Source of the DNA: Pseudomonas capeferrum
GTDB lineage: Bacteria; Pseudomonadota; Gammaproteobacteria; Pseudomonadales; Pseudomonadaceae
Direction of reading: 5' to 3'
Assembly: GCF_013523055.1 (NCBI RefSeq)
Contig: NZ_JAAMQM010000002.1
Location: forward strand, 186,001 to 250,000
Length of the DNA stretch: 64,000 nucleotides
Position numbers and translations under genes: made by a program. Of this stretch, positions 8,468-18,800 are shown in pieces (the first letter of the stretch is position 1; each line of letters begins with the position of its first letter). The notes beneath the pieces were generated by a model. The model was not told where the DNA came from. It did no database searches and was given only the letters and a program-made list of their open reading frames with translations.

Positions 8468-10513
8468 ATGGCGAGTTTGATCAGTATTGGCATGTCGGGG
8501 CTCAATGCCGCGCAATCCGGGCTGCATACCCTGGGTAACAACATCGCCAACGCCGATGTCGCGAGTTACTCTCGCCAGCAGACCGTCCAGCAGACCAAAG
8601 GCTCGCAGCAGTACGGCAACGTCTATATCGGCAGCGGCACGACCCTGGCCGATGTACGACGGGTCTACAACTCATTCCTGGAAAACCAGCTGCGTACCAC
8701 CACGTCGCTGAGCAGCGATGCCGCTTCGTACCTGAAGCAGATCACCCCACTGGACACTGCCCTGTCGAGCAGCGATACCGGTATCACCGCGGCGCTGCAA
8801 AGCTTCTACACCGCCATGCAGGACGCGGCGGCCAAGCCTACCGACGACTCTTCGCGGCAATTGCTGCTGGGCAGCGCCCAGTCGCTGGGCAAGCGTTTCA
8901 ATGCCCTGTCTTCCCAGCTCAACCAGCAAAGCACCGACATCAACAGCAACATGGCGTCGATCGCGGATCAGGTCAACAAATTGACCTCGACCATCGCCCA
9001 GTACAATGACCAGCTCTCGCGCGTCTCGGCGACACAGGGCAGCCCGAACGACCTGCTTGATCAACGCGATGGTGCGGTCCGCGAGCTGACCACGCTGATC
9101 GGTGCGCAGGTGGTGGAGCGCGAAGGCAACTACGATATCTACCTGAACAACGGGCAAGCGTTGGTGCTGGGCAAGACCACCCAGAGCCTCGAGGTGGCGC
9201 CCAGCCAGAATGACCCGTCGCGCATGGCGCTGATGCTCAATCGTGGCAGCACGAAAATGGATATTTCCAGCAGCACGACCGGTGGCGAGCTGGGCGGTCT
9301 GTTGCGTTATCGCCAGGAAACCCTCGACCCCGCGCTCAACGAACTGGGTCGTGTGGCGCTGGTGGTGTCGGACGCCATCAACAGCCAATTCGCCCAAGGC
9401 ATCGACAGGAACGGCGAATTCGGCGCCACGCTGTTCGCCGACATCAACAGCGCCAAGGCCGCCGGCGAGCGCAGCACGCCCCGTCTTGGCAACAGCGTCG
9501 GCTCCGGTAACCTCGATGTAATGATCAAGGACACTGGCAAGCTGACCACCAGCGATTACCAGGTGACCTTTACCAGCCCGACGGTCTACACCGTGCGCAA
9601 GCTGTCCGATAACAGCGAGCTGGGCAGTTTCGACCTGAACGCCGATCCGGCCCCGGTGATCGATGGCTTCAGCCTGACGCTCAATGGGGGCGCCCCGAGC
9701 ACCGGCGACAGCTTCAAGATCACCCCGACGCGCAATGGCGCATCCGCTATCGATACTGTCCTCACCGATCCCAAGCGTCTGGCGCTGGCGGCTCCCCTCA
9801 CGGCGACCAGCGGCTCCGGCAACCAGGGCACCGGCCAGATCGGCCAGCCGACCTTGACCACCGAACTGGATATCCACGATTCGGCGCAGCGGTCTCAGCT
9901 GCAGACTGGTTTGAAGTACTCGACGCCCGTGAAGCTGGTGTTCGGCACCGACACCGGCTCCCCGCAGGCGTACAAGATGTACGATGCCAAGGGCACCGAA
10001 ATCGGCACCGGCACCATCCTCCCAGGCGAGAGCAACACGCTGAAACTCAGCGTGCCCATGGTCGATGGCAGCGGTAATCCGATCACCGAGGGTGGCACGC
10101 AGCAGAATTTCACCTTCGAGATGACCATTTCCGGCTCACCGAAGAACGGCGACAGCTACACCGTGTCCTTGACTGGCGCGGGCTCGGCGGATAACCGCAA
10201 TGCCCAGTCGGTCCTCGACCTGCAAAGCAAAGCCACCCTCGAAGTAGGCGCCAATGGCAAGGGCATCAGCATCACTGACGGCTACGCCAAGCTGGTGTCC
10301 AACGTGGGCGGCAAGGCGTCCCAGGCCGGCATGGACAGCAGTGCCACCGGCGCGTTGCAGCAGTCTGCGCTGGACAGCCGCGACTCGGCGTCCGGCGTCT
10401 CGATCGACGAGGAAACCGGCAACCTGATCAAGTTCCAGCAGTACTACACCGCGTCGTCGCAGATCATCAAGGCGGCCCAGGAAACCTTCGCCACCCTGAT
10501 CAACAGTCTTTAA
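8468..10513 (+). CDS. flgK: Hook-filament junction protein FlgK (HAP1)
   Basis: A 681-residue hook-associated protein. It has the N-terminal axial helix (SLISIGMSGLNAAQSGLHTL, GNNIANADVASYSRQ) and a C-terminal helix ending SQIIKAAQETFATLINSL. The middle is long and beta-rich, including a repeated beta segment at about residues 340-560, as is common in Pseudomonas FlgK. FlgK replaces FlgD at the hook tip and joins hook to filament together with FlgL, encoded directly downstream. Confidence 0.97.
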   Translation: MASLISIGMSGLNAAQSGLHTLGNNIANADVASYSRQQTVQQTKGSQQYGNVYIGSGTTLADVRRVYNSFLENQLRTTTSLSSDAASYLKQITPLDTALSSSDTGITAALQSFYTAMQDAAAKPTDDSSRQLLLGSAQSLGKRFNALSSQLNQQSTDINSNMASIADQVNKLTSTIAQYNDQLSRVSATQGSPNDLLDQRDGAVRELTTLIGAQVVEREGNYDIYLNNGQALVLGKTTQSLEVAPSQNDPSRMALMLNRGSTKMDISSSTTGGELGGLLRYRQETLDPALNELGRVALVVSDAINSQFAQGIDRNGEFGATLFADINSAKAAGERSTPRLGNSVGSGNLDVMIKDTGKLTTSDYQVTFTSPTVYTVRKLSDNSELGSFDLNADPAPVIDGFSLTLNGGAPSTGDSFKITPTRNGASAIDTVLTDPKRLALAAPLTATSGSGNQGTGQIGQPTLTTELDIHDSAQRSQLQTGLKYSTPVKLVFGTDTGSPQAYKMYDAKGTEIGTGTILPGESNTLKLSVPMVDGSGNPITEGGTQQNFTFEMTISGSPKNGDSYTVSLTGAGSADNRNAQSVLDLQSKATLEVGANGKGISITDGYAKLVSNVGGKASQAGMDSSATGALQQSALDSRDSASGVSIDEETGNLIKFQQYYTASSQIIKAAQETFATLINSL

Positions 10514-10526
10514 GGAGCCGTAGACC

Positions 10527-12095
10527 GTGCGTATTTCCACCTCGCAGTTCTACAACACCAATGCCGCCAACTATCAGCGCAGCTTCGCCAACGCGGTCAA
10601 GACCCAACAGGAAGCGAGCGATAGTATTCGCGTGCGCACCGCGGCCGACGATCCGGTAGGTGCCGCGCGTCTGCTGCAGCTCGAGCAGCAGCAGAACATG
10701 CTCAAGCAGTACAGCGACAACGTCACGACGGTGCGCAATGCGCTGGGTACGGCCGAAACCACCCTGAACTCGATCGGCACGCTCTTGCAGCGCGTCAACG
10801 AGCTGGCGGTGAGTTCCGGCAACGGTGCTTTCACCGACGCCGACCGCAAGGCCAACGCCGATGAGCTGGCGTCCCTGGAAAGTCAGCTGTACACCCTGAT
10901 GAACAGCAAGGACGAGAGCGGCAAGTACCTGTTCTCCGGCTCCAAAGGTGATACCCAGCCTTACGTGCACAACGCTGACGGCTCCTATTCGTACCAAGGC
11001 GACCAAGGCAGCCTGATGCTGCAGGTCGGCGACATGATCAGTCTGGCCGCCAACGAATCCGGTTACACCGCGTTCGAGCAGGCGCTCAACACCAGCCGTA
11101 GCCAGACCAGTCTGATCGCTCCTCCGGTCGACGATGGGCGGGTCAGCCTGTCCAGTGGCCAGGTTTCCGGCAGCGCGATATTCAACGACCGCTTCCGCAG
11201 TGGCGAGCCCTACACGGTCGAGTTCACCAGCAGCACGCAATACAAGATCACCGATGCCGATGGCAATGACGTGACCCTGGAAGCCAGCGAAGGCGGGAAG
11301 TTCAACCCCAAGAGCGAAAGCCCCACGGTGAGTTTCCGCGGCGTCGACCTGCGCCTGAGCATCAACTTCAAGGACGGTGACAGCGCCGATCCGGACGCCG
11401 CGATCGCGGGCCATACCTTCACCCTGAGCGCCAAGCCCGACGCCATCGCCGGTACCCGCAGCGCCGGCAATGGCTCCTCGGCCCAGGTGACCGGTGCCCG
11501 AATCGCCGACCAGGAAAAATACCAGTCGTCCTTCCCCGGTGGCGGTGCGGTGCTCAAGTTCACCAGTGCCAGCGAGTTCGAGCTGTATGCTTCGCCGATG
11601 ACCGCCGACAGCCGTCCGGTTGCCAAGGGCAGCCTGAGCGGCACGACCGCCACGGCGGCCGGGGTGAGCTTCGAGCTCTCCGATACGCCGGCCAGCGGCG
11701 ATCAGTTCGCGATCAAGGTGGATACGCACCAGAACCAGAATGTGCTGGATACCATCAGCCAACTGCGTACGGCGTTGACGACGCCGATGGACAACGACTC
11801 GACCGCCCGCGAAAACTTCATCGCTTCGTTGGACTCGGCAATCGGCAATATCATCAGTGCCACCGATCAGGTCACCTCGTCTATCGCCTCCATCGGCGGG
11901 CGCGGCCAGGCGCTCGATGTCCAGGCCGAGACCAATGAAGCGCTGAGCACCGAGAACACCAAGACGCAGAGCTCGATCCGCGAGAGCGATCCTGCCGAAG
12001 TGATGCTGCGCCTGCAGATGCAGAACAACATGCTTCAGGCTTCGCTGCAGTCCTACGCCAAGATCGCGACCCTGTCGCTGATCAACTACATCTGA
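10527..12095 (+). CDS. flgL: Hook-filament junction protein FlgL (HAP3)
   Basis: A 522-residue flagellin-family protein with a GTG start behind AAGGAG. Both flagellin-like ends are present: MRISTSQFYNTNAANYQRSF with AADDPVGAARLLQLEQQQ, and a C-terminal helix with SSIRESDPAEVMLRLQMQ and a final YAKIATLSLINYI. It is longer than FlgL of enteric bacteria because of an enlarged central domain (about residues 190-400). It closes the flgF-flgL gene run; the giant glycosyltransferase gene begins 27 bases later on the same strand and may be co-transcribed. Confidence 0.96.
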   Translation: MRISTSQFYNTNAANYQRSFANAVKTQQEASDSIRVRTAADDPVGAARLLQLEQQQNMLKQYSDNVTTVRNALGTAETTLNSIGTLLQRVNELAVSSGNGAFTDADRKANADELASLESQLYTLMNSKDESGKYLFSGSKGDTQPYVHNADGSYSYQGDQGSLMLQVGDMISLAANESGYTAFEQALNTSRSQTSLIAPPVDDGRVSLSSGQVSGSAIFNDRFRSGEPYTVEFTSSTQYKITDADGNDVTLEASEGGKFNPKSESPTVSFRGVDLRLSINFKDGDSADPDAAIAGHTFTLSAKPDAIAGTRSAGNGSSAQVTGARIADQEKYQSSFPGGGAVLKFTSASEFELYASPMTADSRPVAKGSLSGTTATAAGVSFELSDTPASGDQFAIKVDTHQNQNVLDTISQLRTALTTPMDNDSTARENFIASLDSAIGNIISATDQVTSSIASIGGRGQALDVQAETNEALSTENTKTQSSIRESDPAEVMLRLQMQNNMLQASLQSYAKIATLSLINYI

Positions 12096-12115
12096 GTCCT
12101 CTCCTACCTATAGGA

Positions 12116-12148
12116 CCGAGGCATGACCCCGAAGGGGGCCGGCCTCGG
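12116..12148 (+). promoter_or_regulatory. Hairpin over the start of the first glycosyltransferase gene
   Basis: CCGAGGC (12116-12122) pairs with GCCTCGG (12142-12148), and inside it CCCC (12127-12130) can pair with GGGG (12133-12136). The left arm contains the likely Shine-Dalgarno (GAGG) and the ATG at 12123 lies in the stem-loop. It could limit translation of the gene from the flgL transcript, or act as a weak terminator if the true start is the GTG at 12171. No T-tract follows. Confidence 0.45.
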
Positions 12149-15100
12149 ACCGCCTCCCAGGTTGTCTATCGTGAGCAAGCCGCCCCTCGTCAGTATCGTC
12201 ATCCCCGCCTTCAATCCGCGTTTCTTCGCCATGGCCTTGCAGAGCGCCATGGCGCAGACCTACGAATGCCTGGAAGTAGTGGTATGCGACGACAGCGACG
12301 GAGGTGAGATCGAGCGCGTGGTGCGTTCCTTCGAGGGCGCGGGCGTTTCCGTGCGCTATATCCGCAACGACCGGCATCTGGGGTTCGTGGGCAACGTGAG
12401 ACAGGCGGTGGCACTCGCGTCGGGAGAGTTCGTCAAGATCCTCTGCGACGACGACCGACTGTTCCCGGCCTGCGTGGAGCGGCAGGCCCAAGCCCTGGCG
12501 GATCATTCGGATGTCAGCCTGGTGCTGGCCCAACGGGTGCTTGCCGATCCCGAGAATTTCATCTTGCCCATGCGCATGTCCAATGCGCAGTTCGCCAACG
12601 TCGATACCCTGTTCAAGGGCGACGACATCCTGGCCGTGCTGGAAGGACGCTCCTTGAGCTTCCTCGGAAACCTGTCGGCGGCATTGATGCGACGAGAGCA
12701 GGCGCATGCGCTATTGCAAGCGCTGACCCAGGGCGAGCATGGTTTTGTCGGCCTGTTGGACCAGGCGCTGTTCGTCTGCCTGATGCGTGGCAGCAACCTG
12801 GTGATGATCAGTGATCCCTGCGTGGTCGAACGCATCCATCCGCAGCGCCTGAGCAAGCAGGAATCGGTAGTGCGTGTGTTGCCACAGGAGCGGCAATGGT
12901 TGCAACAGATGCTGGCGGCACGCGGTGGGGAAGCGGCGCCGGCCAGCGGGTGGGTGCGGCATTTGCCTCTGGCCGCGGCCGAGCAGCAGCCCCGCCAATG
13001 GCGCGAACTGCATATGGTGCTGCTGTTGAGCAACTGGCAGACCTGCATGCAGGGTCGGGTCGGAGGCGAAAGCGAGAGTTACGCCGAGTTCTACCGGGAA
13101 TGGTTCGACGCGCGCAAGTTCAGCGACGCTCAGCGCAGGCAGCTGCCGCATACCTTGCAGGAGTGGCCGCGGCATCCGCGCATCGTCACGCTGGTTCTGG
13201 ACCCCGAAGGCGATGCCACGGGGGTGGAGCTCACGCTCGACAGCCTGGAGGCCCAACTCTACGGCGCCTACGAATGCGTGGTGATGTCGACGTCCGATCC
13301 GTTGCCCCGTGCGGGCGTCAGGCAAGTGCCACTGCAGGCCGACTGGCCGCTGCAGGTCAATCGGGAGCTCGAAGTGCAGGTGCAAGCCGATTGGTTCTAC
13401 CTGCTGCGGGCCGGGGATGTGCTCGGGGAATCCGCGTTGTTGATCCTGGCCGAGCGCATCGCCGTCATCCCTGGGCTGGCATGCATCTACAGTGACGAGG
13501 GGGCTTTGGTCGATGGACAGTCGCAAGAGCCGGTGTTCAAGCCGGCCTTTAATATCGATCTGCTGCGCAGCTACCCTTATGTAGGACGCGCTTTGGCTTT
13601 CGAGCTCGATGCGGTCAGGAGCCTGGGCGGTTTCGACTCGACCTTCGCGGAGCTGGCCCCTCACGATCTGATCTGGCGGCTGGTTGAAACCCGTGGCCCC
13701 CAGGTCATCGAGCATATTCCAGAGATCCAGTTTCAATCCCGGTTCAGCTACGCGCAGTGGCTGTCGCTGCCGTCGGTGATCGAACAGAACATGCCGCTGG
13801 TGCAGGCACACCTGGCGCGACTGGGCGTGGCCCATCGTATCCACCACGACGGCAACCCATTGCTTCATCGGGTCGAGTACCTGCATGACAGCCAGCCCCT
13901 GGTCTCTGTCGTCGTGGCCTGCGGTAGCGATCTGGCAGGGCTGCAAGCCACGATACAAAGCGTTATCGAGCAGACCGGCTATCCACGTTTCGAGGTCGTG
14001 ATCGTGGCGGGCGCCGAGACCGACCCGGCCATGGAGCAGTGGCTCGAAGCGATGTCGGAAGTCGGTCAGGCCCTGCTGCGAATCGTACGCACGCCAGGAG
14101 GCAACGATGCGGCACTGCTGCGTAATGCGGCGGCGGAACAGGCCAATGGCGAATACCTGCTCATGCTTTCGGCCGGCCTGCAGGCCCTCGATCCGGGATG
14201 GCTGGAGGAGCTGCTCCAGCTCGCCCAGCGCCCGGAGGTCGGGGTCGTGGGATGCAAGATCCTGGACCGGCAGGACCGCGTGGCCCAGGCCGGAATCGTG
14301 CTGGGGGTGGGCAGCGCCGCCGGTCCGGCCTTCGTCGGTGAGGACGCGCAAGCCGGAGGCTATTTGCAGCGGTTGCAGGTCGTGCAGAACTGGACCGCCG
14401 TCTCCGCGGACTGCCTGATGGTTCGCAAGGAAGTGCTCGAGAGCCTGGGCGGTTTCGATGTCCATACCTATGCTTCGGGCCTCGCTGAAATCGATTTCTG
14501 TCTCAGGGCCAAGGCGGACGGCTACCTGATCGCCTGGACGCCACATGCACGCCTGCGAGCGACTACCCGTGACGTGACCCCGGCTGCCGCCGGGGAAGCG
14601 GAGCGCACCTTCTGCGAGCGGTGGTGGCCGACCGTGATCAACGATCCCGCCTACAACCCCAACCTGAATCTGGGCTCGGCGAACTTCAGTCTCGAAGCCA
14701 CGCTGCAGGGCAGCTGGAATCCACTGTGCGCCCGAGTGCTGCCGTCGGTCCTGTGCCTGCCGATCAATGCTTCGGCCGTGGGCCACTACCGGGTAACCCA
14801 GCCGTTTCGCGAGCTCGAAGCCGCCGGGCGTGTGGTGGGGCGTATCGCCTATGAATCGCTCAACTCGATCCAGTTGGCGCGCATGGATCCGGATGTGATC
14901 ATCCTGCAGCTCAGGCACACCGCGGAGTCGGCCAAGGACATCGAGCGTATCGCGCGTTATTCCAAGGCACGGCGCGTATTCGAAATCGACGATTACGTCC
15001 TCAAGACCCCGAGCCTCAACAACCATGCGCGCAACACGCCCGCCGATATCGAGCAGCAACTTCAAGCCTGCATGGGGTTGTGCGACAGGGTAGTGGTCAC

Positions 15101-15725
15101 GACCCAGGCCTTGGCCGATGCCTTTTCTCATATGCACTCCGATATACGGGTAGTGCCCAATATGCTGGCTCCGGAGCTCTGGCTGGGCTTGCAGAGTCGT
15201 CGCCAGGTCTCCCGCAAGCCACGCATCGGCTGGGGCGGGGGAACCAGCCACGGGGGGGATCTCGAGGTCATCGCCGAGGTCGTGCGCGAGTTGGCCGGAC
15301 ATGTCGAATGGGTATTCTTCGGAATGTGCCCCGAGCACCTGAAACCCTACATCCATGAGTTTCATCCCGTCGTCGGGTTGCAGGCCTACCCACGGAAACT
15401 GGCGAGCCTCAATCTCGATCTGGCATTGGCACCGTTGGAGTTCCATGTCTTCAACGACTGCAAGAGCAATCTGCGGCTGCTCGAATACGGCGCCTGTGGG
15501 TACCCGGTCATCTGCTCCGACACCGCCGCCTATCGTGGCGATCTGCCTTGCACACGGGTGCGCAGCAATAGCGCGAAGGAGTGGCTGGAAGCCATTCGCA
15601 TGCACCTGAAAGACCCGGTGGCCAGCTACCGCATGGGCGATGAGCTGCGTGAAAGAGTGCTACGCGATTATGTACTGCGTGGCGACAGCCTTCGGCAATG
15701 GGAATGGGCCTGGCTCGCTGACTGA
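12123..15725 (+). CDS. Giant multidomain glycosyltransferase, flagellin glycosylation
   Basis: A 1200-residue modular glycosyltransferase. Residues about 20-115 are a GT2 domain (PLVSIVIPAFNP, acidic D109-D111 in LCDDDRL). A degenerate second unit starts near 353 (RIVTLVLDPEGD) and a third GT2-like unit near 591 (PLVSVVVACGSD, later GGFDV). From about 873 there is a GT4-like C-terminal domain (VEWVFFGMCPEHL, LNLDLALAPLEFHVFNDCKS, LEYGACGYPVICSD). This type of gene between flgL and fliC corresponds to the fgt/fgtA flagellin glycosyltransferases of P. syringae and P. aeruginosa, so it probably builds the O-glycan on flagellin in the cytoplasm. A GTG at 12171 (MSKPPLVSIVIPAF) is an alternative start. 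Its C-terminal half is a paralogue of that of the convergent gene at 15822-20234. Confidence 0.88.
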   Translation: MTPKGAGLGPPPRLSIVSKPPLVSIVIPAFNPRFFAMALQSAMAQTYECLEVVVCDDSDGGEIERVVRSFEGAGVSVRYIRNDRHLGFVGNVRQAVALASGEFVKILCDDDRLFPACVERQAQALADHSDVSLVLAQRVLADPENFILPMRMSNAQFANVDTLFKGDDILAVLEGRSLSFLGNLSAALMRREQAHALLQALTQGEHGFVGLLDQALFVCLMRGSNLVMISDPCVVERIHPQRLSKQESVVRVLPQERQWLQQMLAARGGEAAPASGWVRHLPLAAAEQQPRQWRELHMVLLLSNWQTCMQGRVGGESESYAEFYREWFDARKFSDAQRRQLPHTLQEWPRHPRIVTLVLDPEGDATGVELTLDSLEAQLYGAYECVVMSTSDPLPRAGVRQVPLQADWPLQVNRELEVQVQADWFYLLRAGDVLGESALLILAERIAVIPGLACIYSDEGALVDGQSQEPVFKPAFNIDLLRSYPYVGRALAFELDAVRSLGGFDSTFAELAPHDLIWRLVETRGPQVIEHIPEIQFQSRFSYAQWLSLPSVIEQNMPLVQAHLARLGVAHRIHHDGNPLLHRVEYLHDSQPLVSVVVACGSDLAGLQATIQSVIEQTGYPRFEVVIVAGAETDPAMEQWLEAMSEVGQALLRIVRTPGGNDAALLRNAAAEQANGEYLLMLSAGLQALDPGWLEELLQLAQRPEVGVVGCKILDRQDRVAQAGIVLGVGSAAGPAFVGEDAQAGGYLQRLQVVQNWTAVSADCLMVRKEVLESLGGFDVHTYASGLAEIDFCLRAKADGYLIAWTPHARLRATTRDVTPAAAGEAERTFCERWWPTVINDPAYNPNLNLGSANFSLEATLQGSWNPLCARVLPSVLCLPINASAVGHYRVTQPFRELEAAGRVVGRIAYESLNSIQLARMDPDVIILQLRHTAESAKDIERIARYSKARRVFEIDDYVLKTPSLNNHARNTPADIEQQLQACMGLCDRVVVTTQALADAFSHMHSDIRVVPNMLAPELWLGLQSRRQVSRKPRIGWGGGTSHGGDLEVIAEVVRELAGHVEWVFFGMCPEHLKPYIHEFHPVVGLQAYPRKLASLNLDLALAPLEFHVFNDCKSNLRLLEYGACGYPVICSDTAAYRGDLPCTRVRSNSAKEWLEAIRMHLKDPVASYRMGDELRERVLRDYVLRGDSLRQWEWAWLAD

Positions 15726-15739
15726 GCCTTTCCGGCGAG

Positions 15740-15811
15740 CGCCAGGCCAGGCCTGGCGACAGTATTTTCCGGATCGAGGTGCCGGACAGGTGGAGTACCT
15801 GTCCGGACCTC
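15740..15811. terminator. Twin hairpins between convergent glycosyltransferase genes
   Basis: Two hairpins fill the 96-base gap. The first is CGCCAGGCC/GGCCTGGCG (15740-15758). The second is stronger: GAGGT and CCGGACAGGT (15776-15791) pair with ACCTGTCCGG and ACCTC (15797-15811) over a 5-base loop with one internal mismatch. Neither has a clear T-tract. Their position between tail-to-tail genes suggests a two-way transcription stop. Confidence 0.55.
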
Positions 15812-15821
15812 GAGCAGTGTT

Positions 15822-18800
15822 TCAGTCGGCCAACCAGGCCTTGCGCCATGCTTCCAGATTGCTCTCATCAAGCAGCCAGTGTTGGCGTACCACGGCTTGC
15901 AGCGCATCGCCGCGGTCTACCGAATGGCCTGATTCGGACAAGTGCATGCGGATCGCCTCGATCCATCCTTCAGCCGTATTTCGCGCGCGTGTCACGGGTA
16001 GTTCCAAGCCGGTAGTCGAGCCGATATCGCTACTGATCACTGGGTAGCCGCACGCCCCGAACTCCAGCAGGGCAAGGTGATGCCGGCATTCGTTGAACAG
16101 GTTGTCGTCCAATGGGGCAAGAGCGATGTCCAGGTTCAATTGCGCCAGCCTCGTGGGGTACTCATCGATGCCCACCTCGCCGTGCAGTTCGCTGACATGA
16201 GAACGCAGCAGGGCAGGGCAGTGGCCGAAGAAGACCCATTCCACGTCTTGTCCCAGTGCCGCCATCACCTCCACGAGCATTGACAGATCGACTGTCTGAC
16301 AGCTGTTGGCGGTCAGGCCTATCCGCGCTCGACCGTCCAGGGGCTGTTGCCTTTGCAAGGCACTCCAGGCAGCGACCGGCAAGCGGCTCTGAACGACACG
16401 AATGTCCGTATGCATACCCTCCAAGGCTTGTGCCAGGCGCTGGGTAGGGACGACCAGGCGATCGACCAGGGCCAGAGGGCTTAGCAATCGCGCGCGCAGG
16501 TCATCGGGCAGGGTAGCGCGCGTGCTCGCCGAGCCAGACAGGCCAGTTCCATCTCCACCCCACTCGTAAACCTTGAACGCGCGGGAGAAGGCGCCGATCC
16601 GGCGCATGCCCGCCAGACGCTCCTCGCTGAGCTGTCGCTGCAGGACAATGCTGTCCGGTGCGTATCGCTCCAGGTCGGTGACATGCAGAAGCTCGAGGGA
16701 AACCGTGCCGTCCACCGCGCACGCTTGCTGGAGTGCGTTGAACGGCTCGACGATTCGGTACTGGCTGGAGTCGCAAAGCTGGGCCGGATGCGCCAGAACG
16801 GTCGGCAAGGGTTTCCAGGAGGACAAGGGCCGCCATGACAAGGCGGTCTGGGCCAGCTTGAATCCGCCCGGTTGCGCCTGGGAGAAATTCGGATTGTAGG
16901 CCGGATCACGCGCCAGTCGCGGCAACCATTTGTGGTAGAGAATGTCCTCCTCCTGCACCGAGGCCTTGGGCATGGACTCCTCGCTGATCATCAGCCTGGC
17001 GTTCGCTGCCCAGACAGTCAGGAAGCCCGCTTGAGTAACCCGCAGGCAGAGGTCGACATCCAGGAACGCATCCGGTATGTCGTCCGAAAGGCCGCCGAGC
17101 GCCTCATGGATCTCGCGGCGTATCAGCAGGCAGTCGCGACTGACCGCGCTGTAGTCCTGATCGACCAGCAGCCGCTGCATGTAACCCGCCTCCTGCAGCA
17201 GCTCGCCGTCGAAGGGGCGCCCGGCAGGGCCATCCAGGCCAAGGATCAAGCCGGCGTGGCGCACCTTCCCATCAGCAGACAGCAACTTGGCCCCGACCAC
17301 GCCGACTTCTGGGCGCTGACCGTGGTTGAGCAACTCATCCAGCCAGTCGCCGTCGATGATGGCGGTTTCCGCCGATAGCAACAGCAGGTATTCGCCATTG
17401 GTCTGTGTACTCGCATGGTCGATGAGCGCAGCCGTTGGCAGGCTGGCGGTCGGGCGCAGCGTCCTCAGCCGACTTTCTCCCAGGGCCTCCAGCGCAAGCA
17501 GCCATTCACCGATGTCGGCGGCCGAAGCATCGCTTTCGATCAGCAGGATTTCGTAGTTGGGATAGCGTGTGTTCGACAGCAGGCTTTCCACGCAACGCTG
17601 CAGATGCGGCAGCTTGCTGCCGGTCAGGATCAGCACCGAAACGAGAGGTTGCTGCGGGTGACCATAGCGCACTCGGTAGTGGCCCGGCTGATCCGAAACG
17701 ACATCAGGGTCTTGATACCCACGGGCTTGCAGGTGCTCGATGATCGCCTTCTTTTCATCCGGATTGTCGAGCAGGCGCGGAGGGCGGGTAACCACCAGTG
17801 GCTCGGCTACATGACCCAGGCCATCCAGGCCGCCGAGGGTGATCAGGCGCAGGACCAGTTCGAATTCCGGCGCCTGGGCATAGCGCGCGTCGAAGCCACC
17901 GGCCTCCACCAGGGCAGTTCTGTTCAGCAACCAGTGTCGTCCCATGGCCGCGGGCAAGCTAAGCAGGTAGTCGAGGTTGAAGTCCGGGAGCAGCGCCGCC
18001 GCCAGGGTGCCATCTTCCTGACGGTACATGCTGTCGCAGTAGATGGCTCGGCAGTCGGGCGCCGTGAGCAGTTCCAGACCCGCGACCAGCAGACCGTTGG
18101 GCGTCAGAACGTCCCCGGCCTCGAGTATGCACGACCAGTCGAACGTCGATTCGCCTATGCATCGGTTCAGGGTCTCGATCCAGTTCTCTTCCGATACCTG
18201 CAGGACAGGGCCCGAGAACCCTTCATGGCCCTGTGGGGCGACAGTCAGCAATGTCGCCAGGCTGTTTGCATAGCCATTGTAGGAAGGCTCCAGTGATCGA
18301 CGCGTTGCCGCCACTTTCTCGGCATCGCCCGTGAGGTCGAGCACGAAGAAGGCGAATCGTGGGCCTTGCCCGTGGTCTTGCAGGCGTTCTTCGATCAGGC
18401 ACTGCTGATGCGCGGTCAGGCTGCGTCGACGCAACCACTCCAACTGGCTGGATGCTCCCGGCTCCCGCGCAAGCAGGCCGAAGCGCCTGAGCATCTTGCG
18501 TCGCTCTCGCCGCACCGAGTCGTTGTTGAGGTCCGAGTGCCTGGCATACAGCAACTGGTAGAGTTCGCCATAGCTGCTCAGGGCCTGTGCCGAACGCCGT
18601 GTGGGATCGTTGGTCGCTTCGCGCAGGCGGACCTCCACGGTCTGCGCATAGAGATGCTGGAAGGAAGCTCGCGCGGCCAGGCGCATGAGGAAATCCCAGT
18701 CCTCAAGTCCATGCATGACTTCGTCGAAGCCACCGATGCTGTCCAGCAGGCTGCGTGGCCAGGCAAAGGTGTTGATGGGGATGTAGTTGTCGACGAACAG

